Source of the DNA: Tritrichomonas musculus
Lineage: Eukaryota; Parabasalia; Tritrichomonadida; Tritrichomonadidae
Direction: 5' to 3'
DNA: 64,000 bases
Assembly (NCBI GenBank): GCA_039105265.1
Contig: JAPFFF010000029.1
Span: 1,240,001 to 1,304,000, forward strand
Shown here one piece after another: positions 8,646-20,113 of this stretch (position 1 is the stretch's first letter; every line of letters starts with the position of its first letter). The notes beneath the pieces are model-generated. The model did no database searches. It was not told the origin of the DNA and was given only the letters and a program-made list of their open reading frames with translations. A program made the translations under genes and the position numbers.

Positions 8646-11600
8646 GCTTAATATATTTAATAAATTATGAACTATTTTATTATAAAATTTTATATAAAGA
8701 GCCATATCCTTTAAAAAATATTTATAAAAATCTAGATTGCCAAAAAATTTGGAAATTCATCAATTATTGTATAACAGGATATCTAATCAAAAAGAGCTAC
8801 AATAAAACAAAGAAGAATCGACTTTCAAATTATTACGAAAACCAAGATTCTAATAATTTTATTATTCATAAAGAAGACTATGTTGTTTTGAGACTTCTTG
8901 GATTTGGTTCTGTTTTTAGAACTAGTTTAATATATCACTTAGAACGATGCGAATTGATGGCACTTAAAGAACCAAATATTATTGATGACAAAGAAATTCC
9001 AAGGCTAATTGAAAGAGAAAAAGTCAACTATTCAAAGATTCGACATCCATTATTACCAAAATCATATAAAACAGAAGATATAAATGGCATTATTATTGAA
9101 TTCATAAATGGTCAAACTTTAGACAATATTGATAAGATGAATTTAAATGCAAGTGAAGTGATTACAATTATTTTTGAATTGATTATAATCATTTATTATA
9201 TTCATTCTAAAGATTCGATTTACCGAGATTTGAAACCAAATAACATAATGATTGATTTAAACAAAACTGTTGTTTTGATTGATTTTGATAGACTGATTCT
9301 AGACCAATTTTATAAAGATCTCACAACAAATTTTAATTCTGAATTTGCAGATCCAGAAATTCAAAAAGGGAAAGTATCCAAAGCAAGTGACATTTATTCA
9401 CTTGGAAAGATAATTAGATATATTATTGATAAGATTCAAATAAAAACATTGAATGATTCTCAAAATTCAAATCTTGATTACATCATCAAAAATTGTATTT
9501 GTGAAGATCCTACAGAACGTTTTCTTATTATTATAATATTCTTTTTATTTTACCAAAGTTTTAATGAAATGATTCATATTGAGCATTTTCCTGATGCTTG
9601 CTTCACTTTGGGCTCCATTTTTTATACAGACAAATTAACTCTAAGAGACATAAATAAATCGATTCATTATTATTCACTCGCTGCAAATCAAAATCATCCT
9701 GGAGCTCAAAATAATCTCGGTGTTATTTATTATAAAGGTGAATATGTTGAACGAGACATCAATAAATCGATTCATTATTATTCACTCGCTGCAAATCAAA
9801 ATCATCCAGAAGCACAATTTTATCTCGGTGGTATTTATTATAAAGGTGAATATGTTGAACGAGACATCAATAAATCGATTCATTATTATTCACTCGCTGC
9901 AAATCAAAATCATCCAGAAGCACAATTTTATCTCGGTGGTATTTATTATGAAGGCAAATATGTTGAACGAGACATCAATAAATCGATTCATTATTATTCA
10001 CTCGCTGCAAATCAAAATCATCCAGAAGCACAATTTTATCTCGGTGTTATTTATTATAAAGGTGAATATGTTGAACGAGACATCAATAAATCGATTCATT
10101 ATTATTCACTCGCTGCAAATCAAAATCATCCAGTAGCACAATTTTATCTCGGTGGTATTTATTATGAAGGCAAATATGTTGAACGAGACATCAATAAATC
10201 GATTCATTATTATTCACTCGCTGCAAATCAAAATCATCCAGTAGCACAATTTTATCTCGGTGTTATTTATTATAAAGGTGAATATGTTGAACGAGACATC
10301 AATAAATCGATTCATTATTATTCACTCGCTGCAAATCAAAATCATCCAGTAGCACAATATAATCTCGGTGGTATTTATTATGAAGGCAAATATGTTGAAC
10401 GAGACATCAATAAATCGATTCATTATTATTCACTCGCTGCAAATCAAAATCATCCAGACGCACAATTTTATCTCGGTGGTATTTATTATAAAGGTGAATA
10501 TGTTGAACGAGACATCAATAAATCGATTCATTATTATTCACTCGCTGCAAATCAAAATCATCCAGACGCACAATATAATCTCGGTGGTATTTATTATGAA
10601 GGCAAATATGTTGAACGAGACATCAATAAATCGATTCATTATTATTCACTCGCTGCAAATCAAAATCATCCAGTAGCACAATTTTATCTCGGTGGTATTT
10701 ATTATAAAGGCAAATATGTTGAACGAGACATCAATAAATCGATTCATTATTTATCACTCGCTGCAAATCAAAATCATCCAGAAGCACAATTTTATCTCGG
10801 TGGTATTTATTATGAAGGCAAATATGTTGAACGAGACATCAATAAATCGATTCATTATTATTCACTCGCTGCAAATCAAAATCATCCAGAAGCACAATTT
10901 TATCTCGGTGGTATTTATTATAAAGGTGAATATGTTGAACGAGACATCAATAAATCGATTCATTATTTATCACTCTCTGCAAATCAAAATCATCCAGTAG
11001 CACAATATAATCTCGGTGGTATTTATTATGAAGGCAAATATGTTGAACGAGACATCAATAAATCGATTCATTATTATTCACTCGCTGCAAATCAAAATCA
11101 TCCAGTAGCACAATATAATCTCGGATTTATTTATTATGAAGGCAAATATGTTGAACGAGACATCAATAAATCGATTCATTATTATTCACTCGCTGCAAAT
11201 CAAAATCATCCAGACGCACAATTTTATCTCGGATTTATTTATTATGAAGGCAAATATGTTGAACGAGACATCAATAAATCGATTCATTATTTATCACTCG
11301 CTGCAAATCAAAATCATCCAGTAGCACAATATAATCTCGGTGTTATTTATTATGAAGGTGAATATGTTGAACGAGACATCAATAAATCGATTCATTATTA
11401 TTCACTCGCTGCAAATCAAAATCATCCAGTAGCACAATATAATCTCGGTGTTATTTATTATGAAGGCAAATATGTTGAACGAGACATCAATAAATCGATT
11501 CATTATTATTCACTCGCTGCAAATCAAAATCATCCAGAAGCACAATTTTATCTCGGTGTTATTTATTATGAAGGCGAATATGTTGAACGAGACATCAATA

Positions 11601-14600
11601 AATCGATTCATTATTATTCACTCGCTGCAAATCAAAATTATCCAGTAGCACAATATAATCTCGGATTTATTTATTATAAAGGCGAATATGTTGAACGAGA
11701 CATCAATAAATCGATTCATTATTTATCACTCTCTGCAAATCAAAATTATCCAGTAGCACAATATAATCTCGGATTTATTTATTATAAAGGTGAATATGTT
11801 GAACGAGACATCAATAAATCGATTCATTATTATTCACTCGCTGCAAATCAAAATCATCCAGACGCACAATTTTATCTCGGATTTATTTATTATGAAGGCA
11901 AATATGTTGAACGAGACATCAATAAATCGATTCATTATTTATCACTCGCTGCAAATCAAAATCATCCAGAAGCACAATATAATCTCGGTGTTATTTATTA
12001 TGAAGGCAAATATGTTGAACGAGACATCAATAAATCGATTCATTATTATTCACTCGCTGCAAATCAAAATCATCCAGACGCACAATTTTATCTCGGATTT
12101 ATTTATTATGAAGGCAAATATGTTGAACGAGACATCAATAAATCGATTCATTATTTATCACTCGCTGCAAATCAAAATCATCCAGACGCACAATATAATC
12201 TCGGTGTTATTTATTATGAAGGCGAATATGTTGAACGAGACATCAATAAATCGATTCATTATTATTCACTCGCTGCAAATCAAAATCATCCAGAAGCACA
12301 ATATAATCTCGGTGTTATTTATTATGAAGGCAAATATGTTGAACGAGACATCAATAAATCGATTCATTATTTATCACTCGCTGCAAATCAAAATCATCCA
12401 GACGCACAATATAATCTCGGTGGTATTTATTATGAAGGCAAATATGTTGAACGAGACATCAATAAATCGATTCATTATTTATCACTCGCTGCAAATCAAA
12501 ATCATCCAGACGCACAATATAATCTCGGTGGTATTTATTATGAAGGCAAATATGTTGAACGAGACATCAATAAATCGATTCATTATTATTCACTCGCTGC
12601 AAATCAAAATCATCCAGTAGCACAATATAATCTCGGATTTATTTATTATAAAGGCGAATATGTTGAACGAGACATCAATAAATCGATTCATTATTATTCA
12701 CTCGCTGTAAATCAAAATCATCCAGTAGCACAATATAATCTCGGATTTATTTATTATAAAGGTGAATATGTTGAACGAGACATCAATAAATCGATTCATT
12801 ATTATTCACTCGCTGCAAATCAAAATCATCCAGACGCACAATTTTATCTCGGATTTATTTATTATAAAGGCGAATATGTTGAACGAGACATCAATAAATC
12901 GATTCATTATTATTCACTCGCTGTAAATCAAAATCATCCAGTAGCACAATATAATCTCGGATTTATTTATTATAAAGGTGAATATGTTGAACGAGACATC
13001 AATAAATCGATTCATTATTATTCACTCGCTGCAAATCAAAATCATCCAGTAGCACAATTTTATCTCGGATTTATTTATTATGAAGGCAAATATGTTGAAC
13101 GAGACATCAATAAATCGATTCATTATTTATCACTCGCTGCAAATCAAAATCATCCAGTAGCACAATTTTATCTCGGTGTTATTTATTATGAAGGCAAATA
13201 TGTTGAACGAGACATCAATAAATCGATTCATTATTTATCACTCTCTGCAAATCAAAATGATCCAGACGCACAATATAATCTCGGATTTATTTATTATAAA
13301 GGTGAATATGTTGAACGAGACATCAATAAATCGATTCATTATTATTCACTCGCTGCAAATCAAAATCATCCAGACGCACAATATAATCTCGGTGGTATTT
13401 ATTATGAAGGCAAATATGTTGAACGAGACATCAATAAATCGATTCATTATTATTCACTCGCTGCAAATCAAAATCATCCAGTAGCACAATTTTATCTCGG
13501 TGGTATTTATTATAAAGGCAAATATGTTGAACGAGACATCAATAAATCGATTCATTATTTATCACTCGCTGCAAATCAAAATCATCCAGAAGCACAATTT
13601 TATCTCGGTGGTATTTATTATGAAGGCAAATATGTTGAACGAGACATCAATAAATCGATTCATTATTATTCACTCGCTGCAAATCAAAATCATCCAGAAG
13701 CACAATTTTATCTCGGTGGTATTTATTATAAAGGTGAATATGTTGAACGAGACATCAATAAATCGATTCATTATTTATCACTCTCTGCAAATCAAAATCA
13801 TCCAGACGCACAATATAATCTCGGTGGTATTTATTATGAAGGCAAATATGTTGAACGAGACATCAATAAATCGATTCATTATTATTCACTCGCTGCAAAT
13901 CAAAATCATCCAGTAGCACAATATAATCTCGGATTTATTTATTATGAAGGCAAATATGTTGAACGAGACATCAATAAATCGATTCATTATTATTCACTCG
14001 CTGCAAATCAAAATCATCCAGACGCACAATTTTATCTCGGATTTATTTATTATGAAGGCAAATATGTTGAACGAGACATCAATAAATCGATTCATTATTT
14101 ATCACTCGCTGCAAATCAAAATCATCCAGTAGCACAATATAATCTCGGTGTTATTTATTATGAAGGTGAATATGTTGAACGAGACATCAATAAATCGATT
14201 CATTATTATTCACTCGCTGCAAATCAAAATCATCCAGTAGCACAATATAATCTCGGTGTTATTTATTATGAAGGCAAATATGTTGAACGAGACATCAATA
14301 AATCGATTCATTATTATTCACTCGCTGCAAATCAAAATCATCCAGAAGCACAATTTTATCTCGGTGTTATTTATTATGAAGGCGAATATGTTGAACGAGA
14401 CATCAATAAATCGATTCATTATTATTCACTCGCTGCAAATCAAAATTATCCAGTAGCACAATATAATCTCGGATTTATTTATTATAAAGGCGAATATGTT
14501 GAACGAGACATCAATAAATCGATTCATTATTTATCACTCTCTGCAAATCAAAATTATCCAGTAGCACAATATAATCTCGGATTTATTTATTATAAAGGTG

Positions 14601-16516
14601 AATATGTTGAACGAGACATCAATAAATCGATTCATTATTATTCACTCGCTGCAAATCAAAATCATCCAGACGCACAATTTTATCTCGGATTTATTTATTA
14701 TGAAGGCAAATATGTTGAACGAGACATCAATAAATCGATTCATTATTTATCACTCGCTGCAAATCAAAATCATCCAGAAGCACAATATAATCTCGGTGTT
14801 ATTTATTATGAAGGCAAATATGTTGAACGAGACATCAATAAATCGATTCATTATTATTCACTCGCTGCAAATCAAAATCATCCAGACGCACAATTTTATC
14901 TCGGATTTATTTATTATAAAGGTGAATATGTTGAACGAGACATCAATAAATCGATTCATTATTATTCACTCGCTGCAAATCAAAATCATCCAGACGCACA
15001 ATTTTATCTCGGATTTATTTATTATAAAGGCGAATATGTTGAACGAGACATCAATAAATCGATTCATTATTATTCACTCGCTGTAAATCAAAATCATCCA
15101 GTAGCACAATATAATCTCGGATTTATTTATTATAAAGGTGAATATGTTGAACGAGACATCAATAAATCGATTCATTATTATTCACTCGCTGCAAATCAAA
15201 ATCATCCAGTAGCACAATTTTATCTCGGATTTATTTATTATGAAGGCAAATATGTTGAACGAGACATCAATAAATCGATTCATTATTTATCACTCGCTGC
15301 AAATCAAAATCATCCAGTAGCACAATTTTATCTCGGTGTTATTTATTATGAAGGCAAATATGTTGAACGAGACATCAATAAATCGATTCATTATTTATCA
15401 CTCTCTGCAAATCAAAATGATCCAGACGCACAATATAATCTCGGATTTATTTATTATAAAGGTGAATATGTTGAACGAGACATCAATAAATCGATTCATT
15501 ATTATTCACTCGCTGCAAATCAAAATCATCCAGACGCACAATTTTATCTCGGATTTATTTATTATGAAGGTGAATATGTTGAACGAGACATCAATAAATC
15601 GATTCATTATTTATCACTCGCTGCAAATCAAAATCATCCAGACGCACAATATAATCTCGGTGTTATTTATTATGAAGGTGAATATGTTGAACGAGACATC
15701 AATAAATCGATTCATTATTTCACACTGGCTTCAAATCAAGATATTCAAGACGCACAATTTTATCTCGGTGTTATTTATTATGGTGGAATATTTGTTCAAA
15801 GAGATATTAAAAAAGGCATGTACTTGCTATTCTTAGCATCAAAAAATCGTTGTAAGCGTGCACATTTTGCTTGTGGATATTTCCATCACAAAGGTGATTA
15901 TATTAAGAGAGATATCAATGAAGCAATACATTATTATAAAGAAGGTTCATCACTTAATGATGAACATGCTAAAAATAATCTTGGAGTTATTTATAAAAAA
16001 GGATTTGAATCAGAAATTACAGCGAAAACAGGGAATGCAATTCCATTCTTTGAAGAAGCGATTCGTCAAAAAAATGATATTTTATCGATGTACAATCTTG
16101 CCAATATTTATATTTATGATGAAAATGTCAAAAACGGCATAGACAAAGCAATTGAATTATTAATTGATTCATCAAGCAAATTTATTTTTTCACATATTTT
16201 ATTATGTATTGCGCTTGTTAAAAAATTTGGATTTAAATTAGATAAAATAGAAGAACACATTCAAAACATCAAGAAAGAAAATTCAAATATAGATTCAAAG
16301 CAAATACGTGAAACATTCTGTTACTTGAATTTAAATAGCATAGAAATTTTCACATCTTATTATGAAAAATATCGAGATCAATTATATTTGTATGATTATT
16401 TATTCAATGCTGTTCCATATTCTGAATTTATGAAACAAAAAAAATTTCCTACTAAAAATGACAAATCTGTTCCTATTTCGGATTTATTTTGGGAAGGCTT
16501 TGGAATCGAGATATAA
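8597..16516 (+). CDS. Protein kinase fused to a giant Sel1-like repeat array (start unresolved)
   Basis: The frame opens at 8597 and has no in-frame ATG before the kinase domain; a TTG at 8888 falls inside the glycine-loop region, so it is not a credible start. Numbering from 8888, the kinase has Lys27 (M-A-L-K), Y-R-D-L-K-P-N-N at about 112-119 and D-F-D at 132-134 in place of D-F-G. Activity is therefore uncertain. From 9647 the protein is 57 Sel1/TPR-like units of exactly 36 residues (D-I-N-K-S-I-H-Y... to ...Y-V-E-R), followed by three or four divergent Sel1 units and a unique C-terminus. Sel1 arrays are scaffolds for protein-protein contacts. Kinase-Sel1 fusions form large families in trichomonads. 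Within the array, variation is limited to a few positions per unit. The upstream stretch from about 8690 (E-P-Y-P-L-K-N-I-Y) looks coding, so the real 5' end may be in another frame or lost. Confidence 0.85.
8612..8642. repeat. (TA)n microsatellite
   Basis: About 25-30 bp of uninterrupted TA dinucleotides just upstream of the kinase-Sel1 gene. It sits in the open frame that leads into the kinase, where it would encode alternating Tyr-Ile, so it is more likely leader than coding. Slippage or misassembly here could hide the true start of the gene. Confidence 0.85.
9647..15802 (+). repeat. 57 tandem 108-bp Sel1-repeat units, near-identical
   Basis: Units run from the GAC at 9647 in steps of exactly 108 bp; the last unit starts at 15695 and is the most divergent. 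No unit has an insertion or deletion. Differences fall mainly at Y/L, A/S, V/E/D, FY/YN, V/G/F and K/E choices. Synonymous variation is almost absent, which points to DNA-level homogenisation rather than protein-level constraint alone. A shifted frame stays open across many units and produces meaningless ORFs. Confidence 0.97.
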
Positions 16517-16594
16517 AATGAATACTCACAAACTTTTATTTTATTACAATTTAATTACTCATTACATGATAAAGATGATATTTACATAAAATAG
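16517..16594. other. Short AT-rich spacer before the inverted-repeat element
   Basis: Gene-free sequence between the stop codon of the kinase-Sel1 gene and the left target duplication of the element that follows; nothing else is visible. Confidence 0.5.
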
Positions 16595-16602
16595 CAAAAA
16601 AG

Positions 16603-17798
16603 ATAGGGGGGTCAACCTTACCCTTCGGACGTAATTGGGATTTTATAAAATTCAATGAAAAGACGTATTAAAATGTAAAAATTGCCGAAATGAAACGTAA
16701 TTACATAATTTATATAAAAATAAAAAAAAGCAAAGAGGTTTAGTTTCGAACTCAATACTTTAGCCTCAAATTAATTTAACCTCTAAGCTAGAGCTCTCAA
16801 ATTTGAAAGGATAAAATACTTATATTTAAAGATAAATATTTTTATTTTTCAAAGGTAACTTTTTATTAACTTTTTTAAAAAAAAGTCGTATTCTAATTAT
16901 TTTCACGTAGACGTAATCGTAAAACGTTATTGATTTTTTTTCTTGGTCTATTTTATTGAAAAAGTTTAAACAGAACGTAATTTTTAAAACCTCCGAAGGG
17001 CAAGGTCAACCGCCGAAGATGTGTCAAAAAATATATTTTTTAAAGATAATGATAAATAAATGATGGAAATATATTCCTTACTTTATATAGTTTATTTTAA
17101 AATATTTATTATTAAATTTCATCTATAGGTCCACAAAAGGCAACAACTTTTCGAAAAATAAAAAAAAATTAACCATAATTCACCATTTTATAAAAAAGTG
17201 GCTTTTATGATTATTTGAATCAAATTGATTAATATTTTAAGTTTTATTCAAGAAGGTTATTATGAAAATATTTATTTGCTTAGGTTATCAATTTAAAATT
17301 AATTTTTGAATAACAATTTAAATTATTTAAATATCATAATAATATAATCATTGATATATATTTCAATCTATCATAAAATTGATTTTTAATAGATTTTCTC
17401 TCTTATTTTTTAATATTTTTATTACATTTGCATCAATTTCATATAATCATTTAGAATATAACTATCATATAACATTTTATGTAATTAAAGAGCAGAATTA
17501 TAAAATTGTCACATTTAAACTCGTTTTATAATCATTTCAATGGCAGAACAAAGTCTTTTATTAATTATCTTAATGATTTTACCGAAAATTTTTAAGAAAT
17601 AACACAATTTTCAAATCACAAGTCATTACAACTTTAATGCTTTGCCTTTTTTGGCCCTATAGATAAAATTAGGAAAAAATATTTTTAATAAATAGTATAT
17701 TCAATGAACTATATAGTTCTATAATTATTATACAAAAATTCTCAGATTTTAAGTTTGCTTTAAATATTTGACAAAAATTTTACGGTTGACCCCCCTAT
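16603..17798. mobile_element. Non-autonomous DNA transposon, 1196 bp, 15-bp TIRs, 8-bp target duplication
   Basis: The ends are perfect inverted repeats, ATAGGGGGGTCAACC at 16603-16617 and its complement at 17784-17798. They are flanked on both sides by the same 8 bp, CAAAAAAG, at 16595-16602 and 17799-17806. An inner, imperfect inverted pair (16611-16629 against 16992-17010, 16 of 19 matching, with CCCTTCGGA) suggests a nested or subterminal module. There is no coding capacity. The terminus resembles that of the P-like transposon at 26409-32708, and the 8-bp duplication is the size P and hAT transposases make. Likely mobilised in trans. Very well preserved ends suggest a fairly recent insertion. 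Confidence 0.85.
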
Positions 17799-17806
17799 CA
17801 AAAAAG

Positions 17807-18239
17807 TTTCAAAGAGAACATAATGATATATCTGATGTATAAGCAATTATCTATTCAATTATATACTTTAAATTCATCAGTATTAAATAGGTCAAAGTGT
17901 AACATTATTTTCTAGCATTCTAATTTTGAGTTATAATTTAATCTCTTTGCTTAATGATAAAAATGCTTATTTATAAAAATTTATATTTATAATATGAATT
18001 AAATATAATTATTAAATTATTATTATTTATATTTTTTGGAAATTAATAAAGATACCGATGTTTTAAATTTAAATAAAACTTATTGAAAAAGTTTTTTTTT
18101 AAAATCTCAAATATCAAATGGGCGCTATGCCTCTACTTGAGTATAAATACGGATATTTTATTAACATCAAAAACTTCAATACCTGAAATAAAGAAATTGA
18201 TTGATCAACAAAGTTTATTCATTTCAAATTTAAAAATTA
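17807..18239. other. Gene-free AT-rich spacer
   Basis: No open frame, RNA gene or repeat that I can support; it lies between the mobile element and the 3' end of the leftward ArfGAP-like gene. Confidence 0.5.
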
Positions 18240-19106
18240 TTATTTCTTCTTGAAAAATAATTTTATTTTCCCTAATTTAACACCATCAAATAATGAATCT
18301 GCTGCAAATAACATTATCACAGGAGTAATAATCGAAATAATCATGTTTTCAAGACCAAATCCAATATAAATTAGAGCACCAGCAACAATAAAAAGTAACA
18401 GACCGTGATATTCTCCAGAAATCCCATTTCTAATAAGTTTTGCAGATGCCACAACAACGAAAGCTTTTACATAATCTAAACGAAAAACAGTCATTTCTAC
18501 AATTATTTCAGAAATCAAACAAAGTCCGATTTCGCTAAACCCATATTTTACAATCAGCACTTCAGTATAAATGATAAAGTTGAGTGAAATTGCTTGTGCA
18601 ATTTTTAATAATTTGAAATAATTTAGCAGAAATAATATAATTACTGAAATTAAAGTGAAAGCAATGATAGCTAGTCTAAATCCAGCTGTAACTATGGTGT
18701 CAACATCTTTCAAGAACTGACCAACTTTGGAATTAGGATGTAATTTGCCTTTTTCTGCCCAATATTCATCTTTATATTTTTCTTTGATGAAATTTGTCAT
18801 TTCTGCTGCGTTATATGGAATTGGACGTCGAAAATTAGTTGGTAAAAAATATTCGTAATATTGATTTGATTTATGATTACCTACTCTTTCCATCATTAAA
18901 GCTTCTTCAGATGTCCATGTGTCATCACCAAGAGATTTTCCATTTAATTTATTATCTATTGATTTATGGTATTTATAACAATCCATGCAAACAAAGATAC
19001 CCAAATCTGGCAGTCCCCAACGTGGATTTCTTGCTTTACATTCAGCACATAATTGATTTTCTGGCTGTTTTGTGAGTTTTAAAACACGATTTTTAGGAGA
19101 GCTCAT
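18240..19106 (-). CDS. ArfGAP-like zinc finger protein with multi-pass membrane C-terminus
   Basis: The 288-residue protein starts with an ArfGAP zinc finger: Cys20, Cys23, Cys40 and Cys43 give the exact C-x2-C-x16-C-x2-C spacing, with N-P-R-W between. The family arginine finger (C-x4-R) is replaced by Lys48, so GTPase activation may be lost or weakened. The fold continues to about residue 120 (S-L-G-D-D-T-W-T, then G-N-H-K-S-N). From about 138 to 280 there are at least four hydrophobic segments, which ordinary ArfGAPs lack, and the tail is basic (F-F-K-K-K). It would sit on an endomembrane as a tethered Arf-binding module. The start is the first ATG, with an Inr-like TCATT just upstream. Alternatively it is an Arf effector or scaffold. 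Confidence 0.78.
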   Translation of the reverse strand: MSSPKNRVLKLTKQPENQLCAECKARNPRWGLPDLGIFVCMDCYKYHKSIDNKLNGKSLGDDTWTSEEALMMERVGNHKSNQYYEYFLPTNFRRPIPYNAAEMTNFIKEKYKDEYWAEKGKLHPNSKVGQFLKDVDTIVTAGFRLAIIAFTLISVIILFLLNYFKLLKIAQAISLNFIIYTEVLIVKYGFSEIGLCLISEIIVEMTVFRLDYVKAFVVVASAKLIRNGISGEYHGLLLFIVAGALIYIGFGLENMIISIITPVIMLFAADSLFDGVKLGKIKLFFKKK

Positions 19107-19111
19107 ATTTT

Positions 19112-19116
19112 AATGA
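19112..19116 (-). promoter_or_regulatory. Candidate initiator (Inr) upstream of ArfGAP-like gene
   Basis: On the minus strand TCATT lies about 6-10 nt before the ATG, matching the trichomonad initiator consensus TCA-Py-(T/A) and the very short leaders typical of these protists. A five-base match in AT-rich DNA is weak by itself. Confidence 0.4.
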
Positions 19117-19222
19117 ATATTTTTTTGTCAAAATTTTGAATATAAAATGAGACACATTCAATCTTGAAGCTGTATTTATATATATAATTTTAATATAAAT
19201 AGAATGAAACTCGACTTTCAAA

Positions 19223-19317
19223 AAAAAAAAAAAAAAAATTCAATTTTGACCCAGATTTATCTGAAAATTAAGTTTTTGTAAAGTATTGGGGAAAAAAAAA
19301 AAAAAAAAAAAAAAAAA
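19223..19317. repeat. Two long poly(A) runs
   Basis: Runs of about 17-18 and 27-28 adenines on the plus strand, about 50 bp apart, upstream of the ArfGAP-like gene. They may be retroposed tails or slippage tracts; no attached retroelement body is recognisable. Confidence 0.8.
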
Positions 19318-19479
19318 ATGGTTTTGATAAACTATAGTTAAGAGAACTTCAGTAATATTGTTAACCAAGAGAAAAGGTGATTTAAATTGAATAGTTTATT
19401 CGTTGTAGATTGGTTTTACAGTGAAATATAAATTATTTTTTATTTATCCTTCGAGATACATGCTCGTAAAAGATTGATT

Positions 19480-20030
19480 AAAATGCTAATGAAATGATTA
19501 CAATTATTTTTGAATTGATATGTAGACTTGTTATTCTCCGATTCTCGAGATCGATAATTGATTGACTTTTTGATATCGATACATAAATATACACAAATTC
19601 ACGAGATCGATTTCAGAGATCGAGAATTTTTTTTCACTGCTTTTGATATCAGAATTTTCAATTAAACTTTTTGATAAATATATGATCGTAATTCATTCTC
19701 AAATATTTCATAAAAAAGAATGTATTTTTTGATTTTAATCTTAAAATAAACATCAATACATTCTATTATTTATTTTTAGATATTATAAAATCATAAATAA
19801 CAATTATAAAAAAAGATAAATCTGTTTGAGATCTCGAGATCTCGGTAATTGATATCAAGTTTACAATTATTTTTATATCACATTTCATGTCTGATATCTT
19901 GATAATCGATAATCTCGATATCAGATTTGTAAACTAATAATCGAGTATCAGATGTAAAAAAGTGACGTTTTTGATATCGATTCTCAAAATAACAAGTCTA
20001 TTGATATGATAGTTGAATATCTTTTTTTTT
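19480..20030 (+). pseudogene. Kinase-gene fossil split by a MITE
   Basis: From about 19480 to 19522 the sequence closely matches the segment near 9140-9180 of the kinase-Sel1 gene, the part encoding I-T-I-I-F-E-L-I. The match resumes beyond the inserted element (20009 onward) with codons reading I-V-E-Y-L, as expected in kinase helix E, and then runs into a T/A homopolymer. Only this short scrap of kinase gene remains. Confidence 0.5.
19523..20000. mobile_element. MITE, 478 bp, 13-bp perfect TIRs, 8-bp target duplication
   Basis: The element begins TAGACTTGTTATT (19523-19535) and ends with its exact complement (19988-20000). The flanks carry the same 8 bp, TTGATATG, at 19515-19522 and 20001-20008. 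The interior is packed with palindromic words such as GATATC, ATCGAT and TCTCGAGA. It codes for nothing. An 8-bp duplication fits hAT or P superfamilies. Confidence 0.88.
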
Positions 20031-20113
20031 TTTTTTTAAAAAAAAAACGATCAAGTGATTTTACAAAAGAAATTATTTAAATGAAATATAAATCATTAAA
20101 ACAAACTAAATAA

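Noticed and set aside
8888-8890. TTG at 8888 as start of the kinase-Sel1 gene
   Set aside because: It lies inside the kinase glycine-loop region, and non-ATG starts are not expected here.
9647-15802. CRISPR-like array
   Set aside because: Units are contiguous, in frame and coding, without spacers; a Sel1 repeat array in a eukaryote.
9720-16142. A series of 62-276-codon plus-strand ORFs in a second frame across the Sel1 array
   Set aside because: They repeat the same 36-codon pattern and are frame shadows of the 108-bp units; they start and stop wherever variants create or remove a stop.
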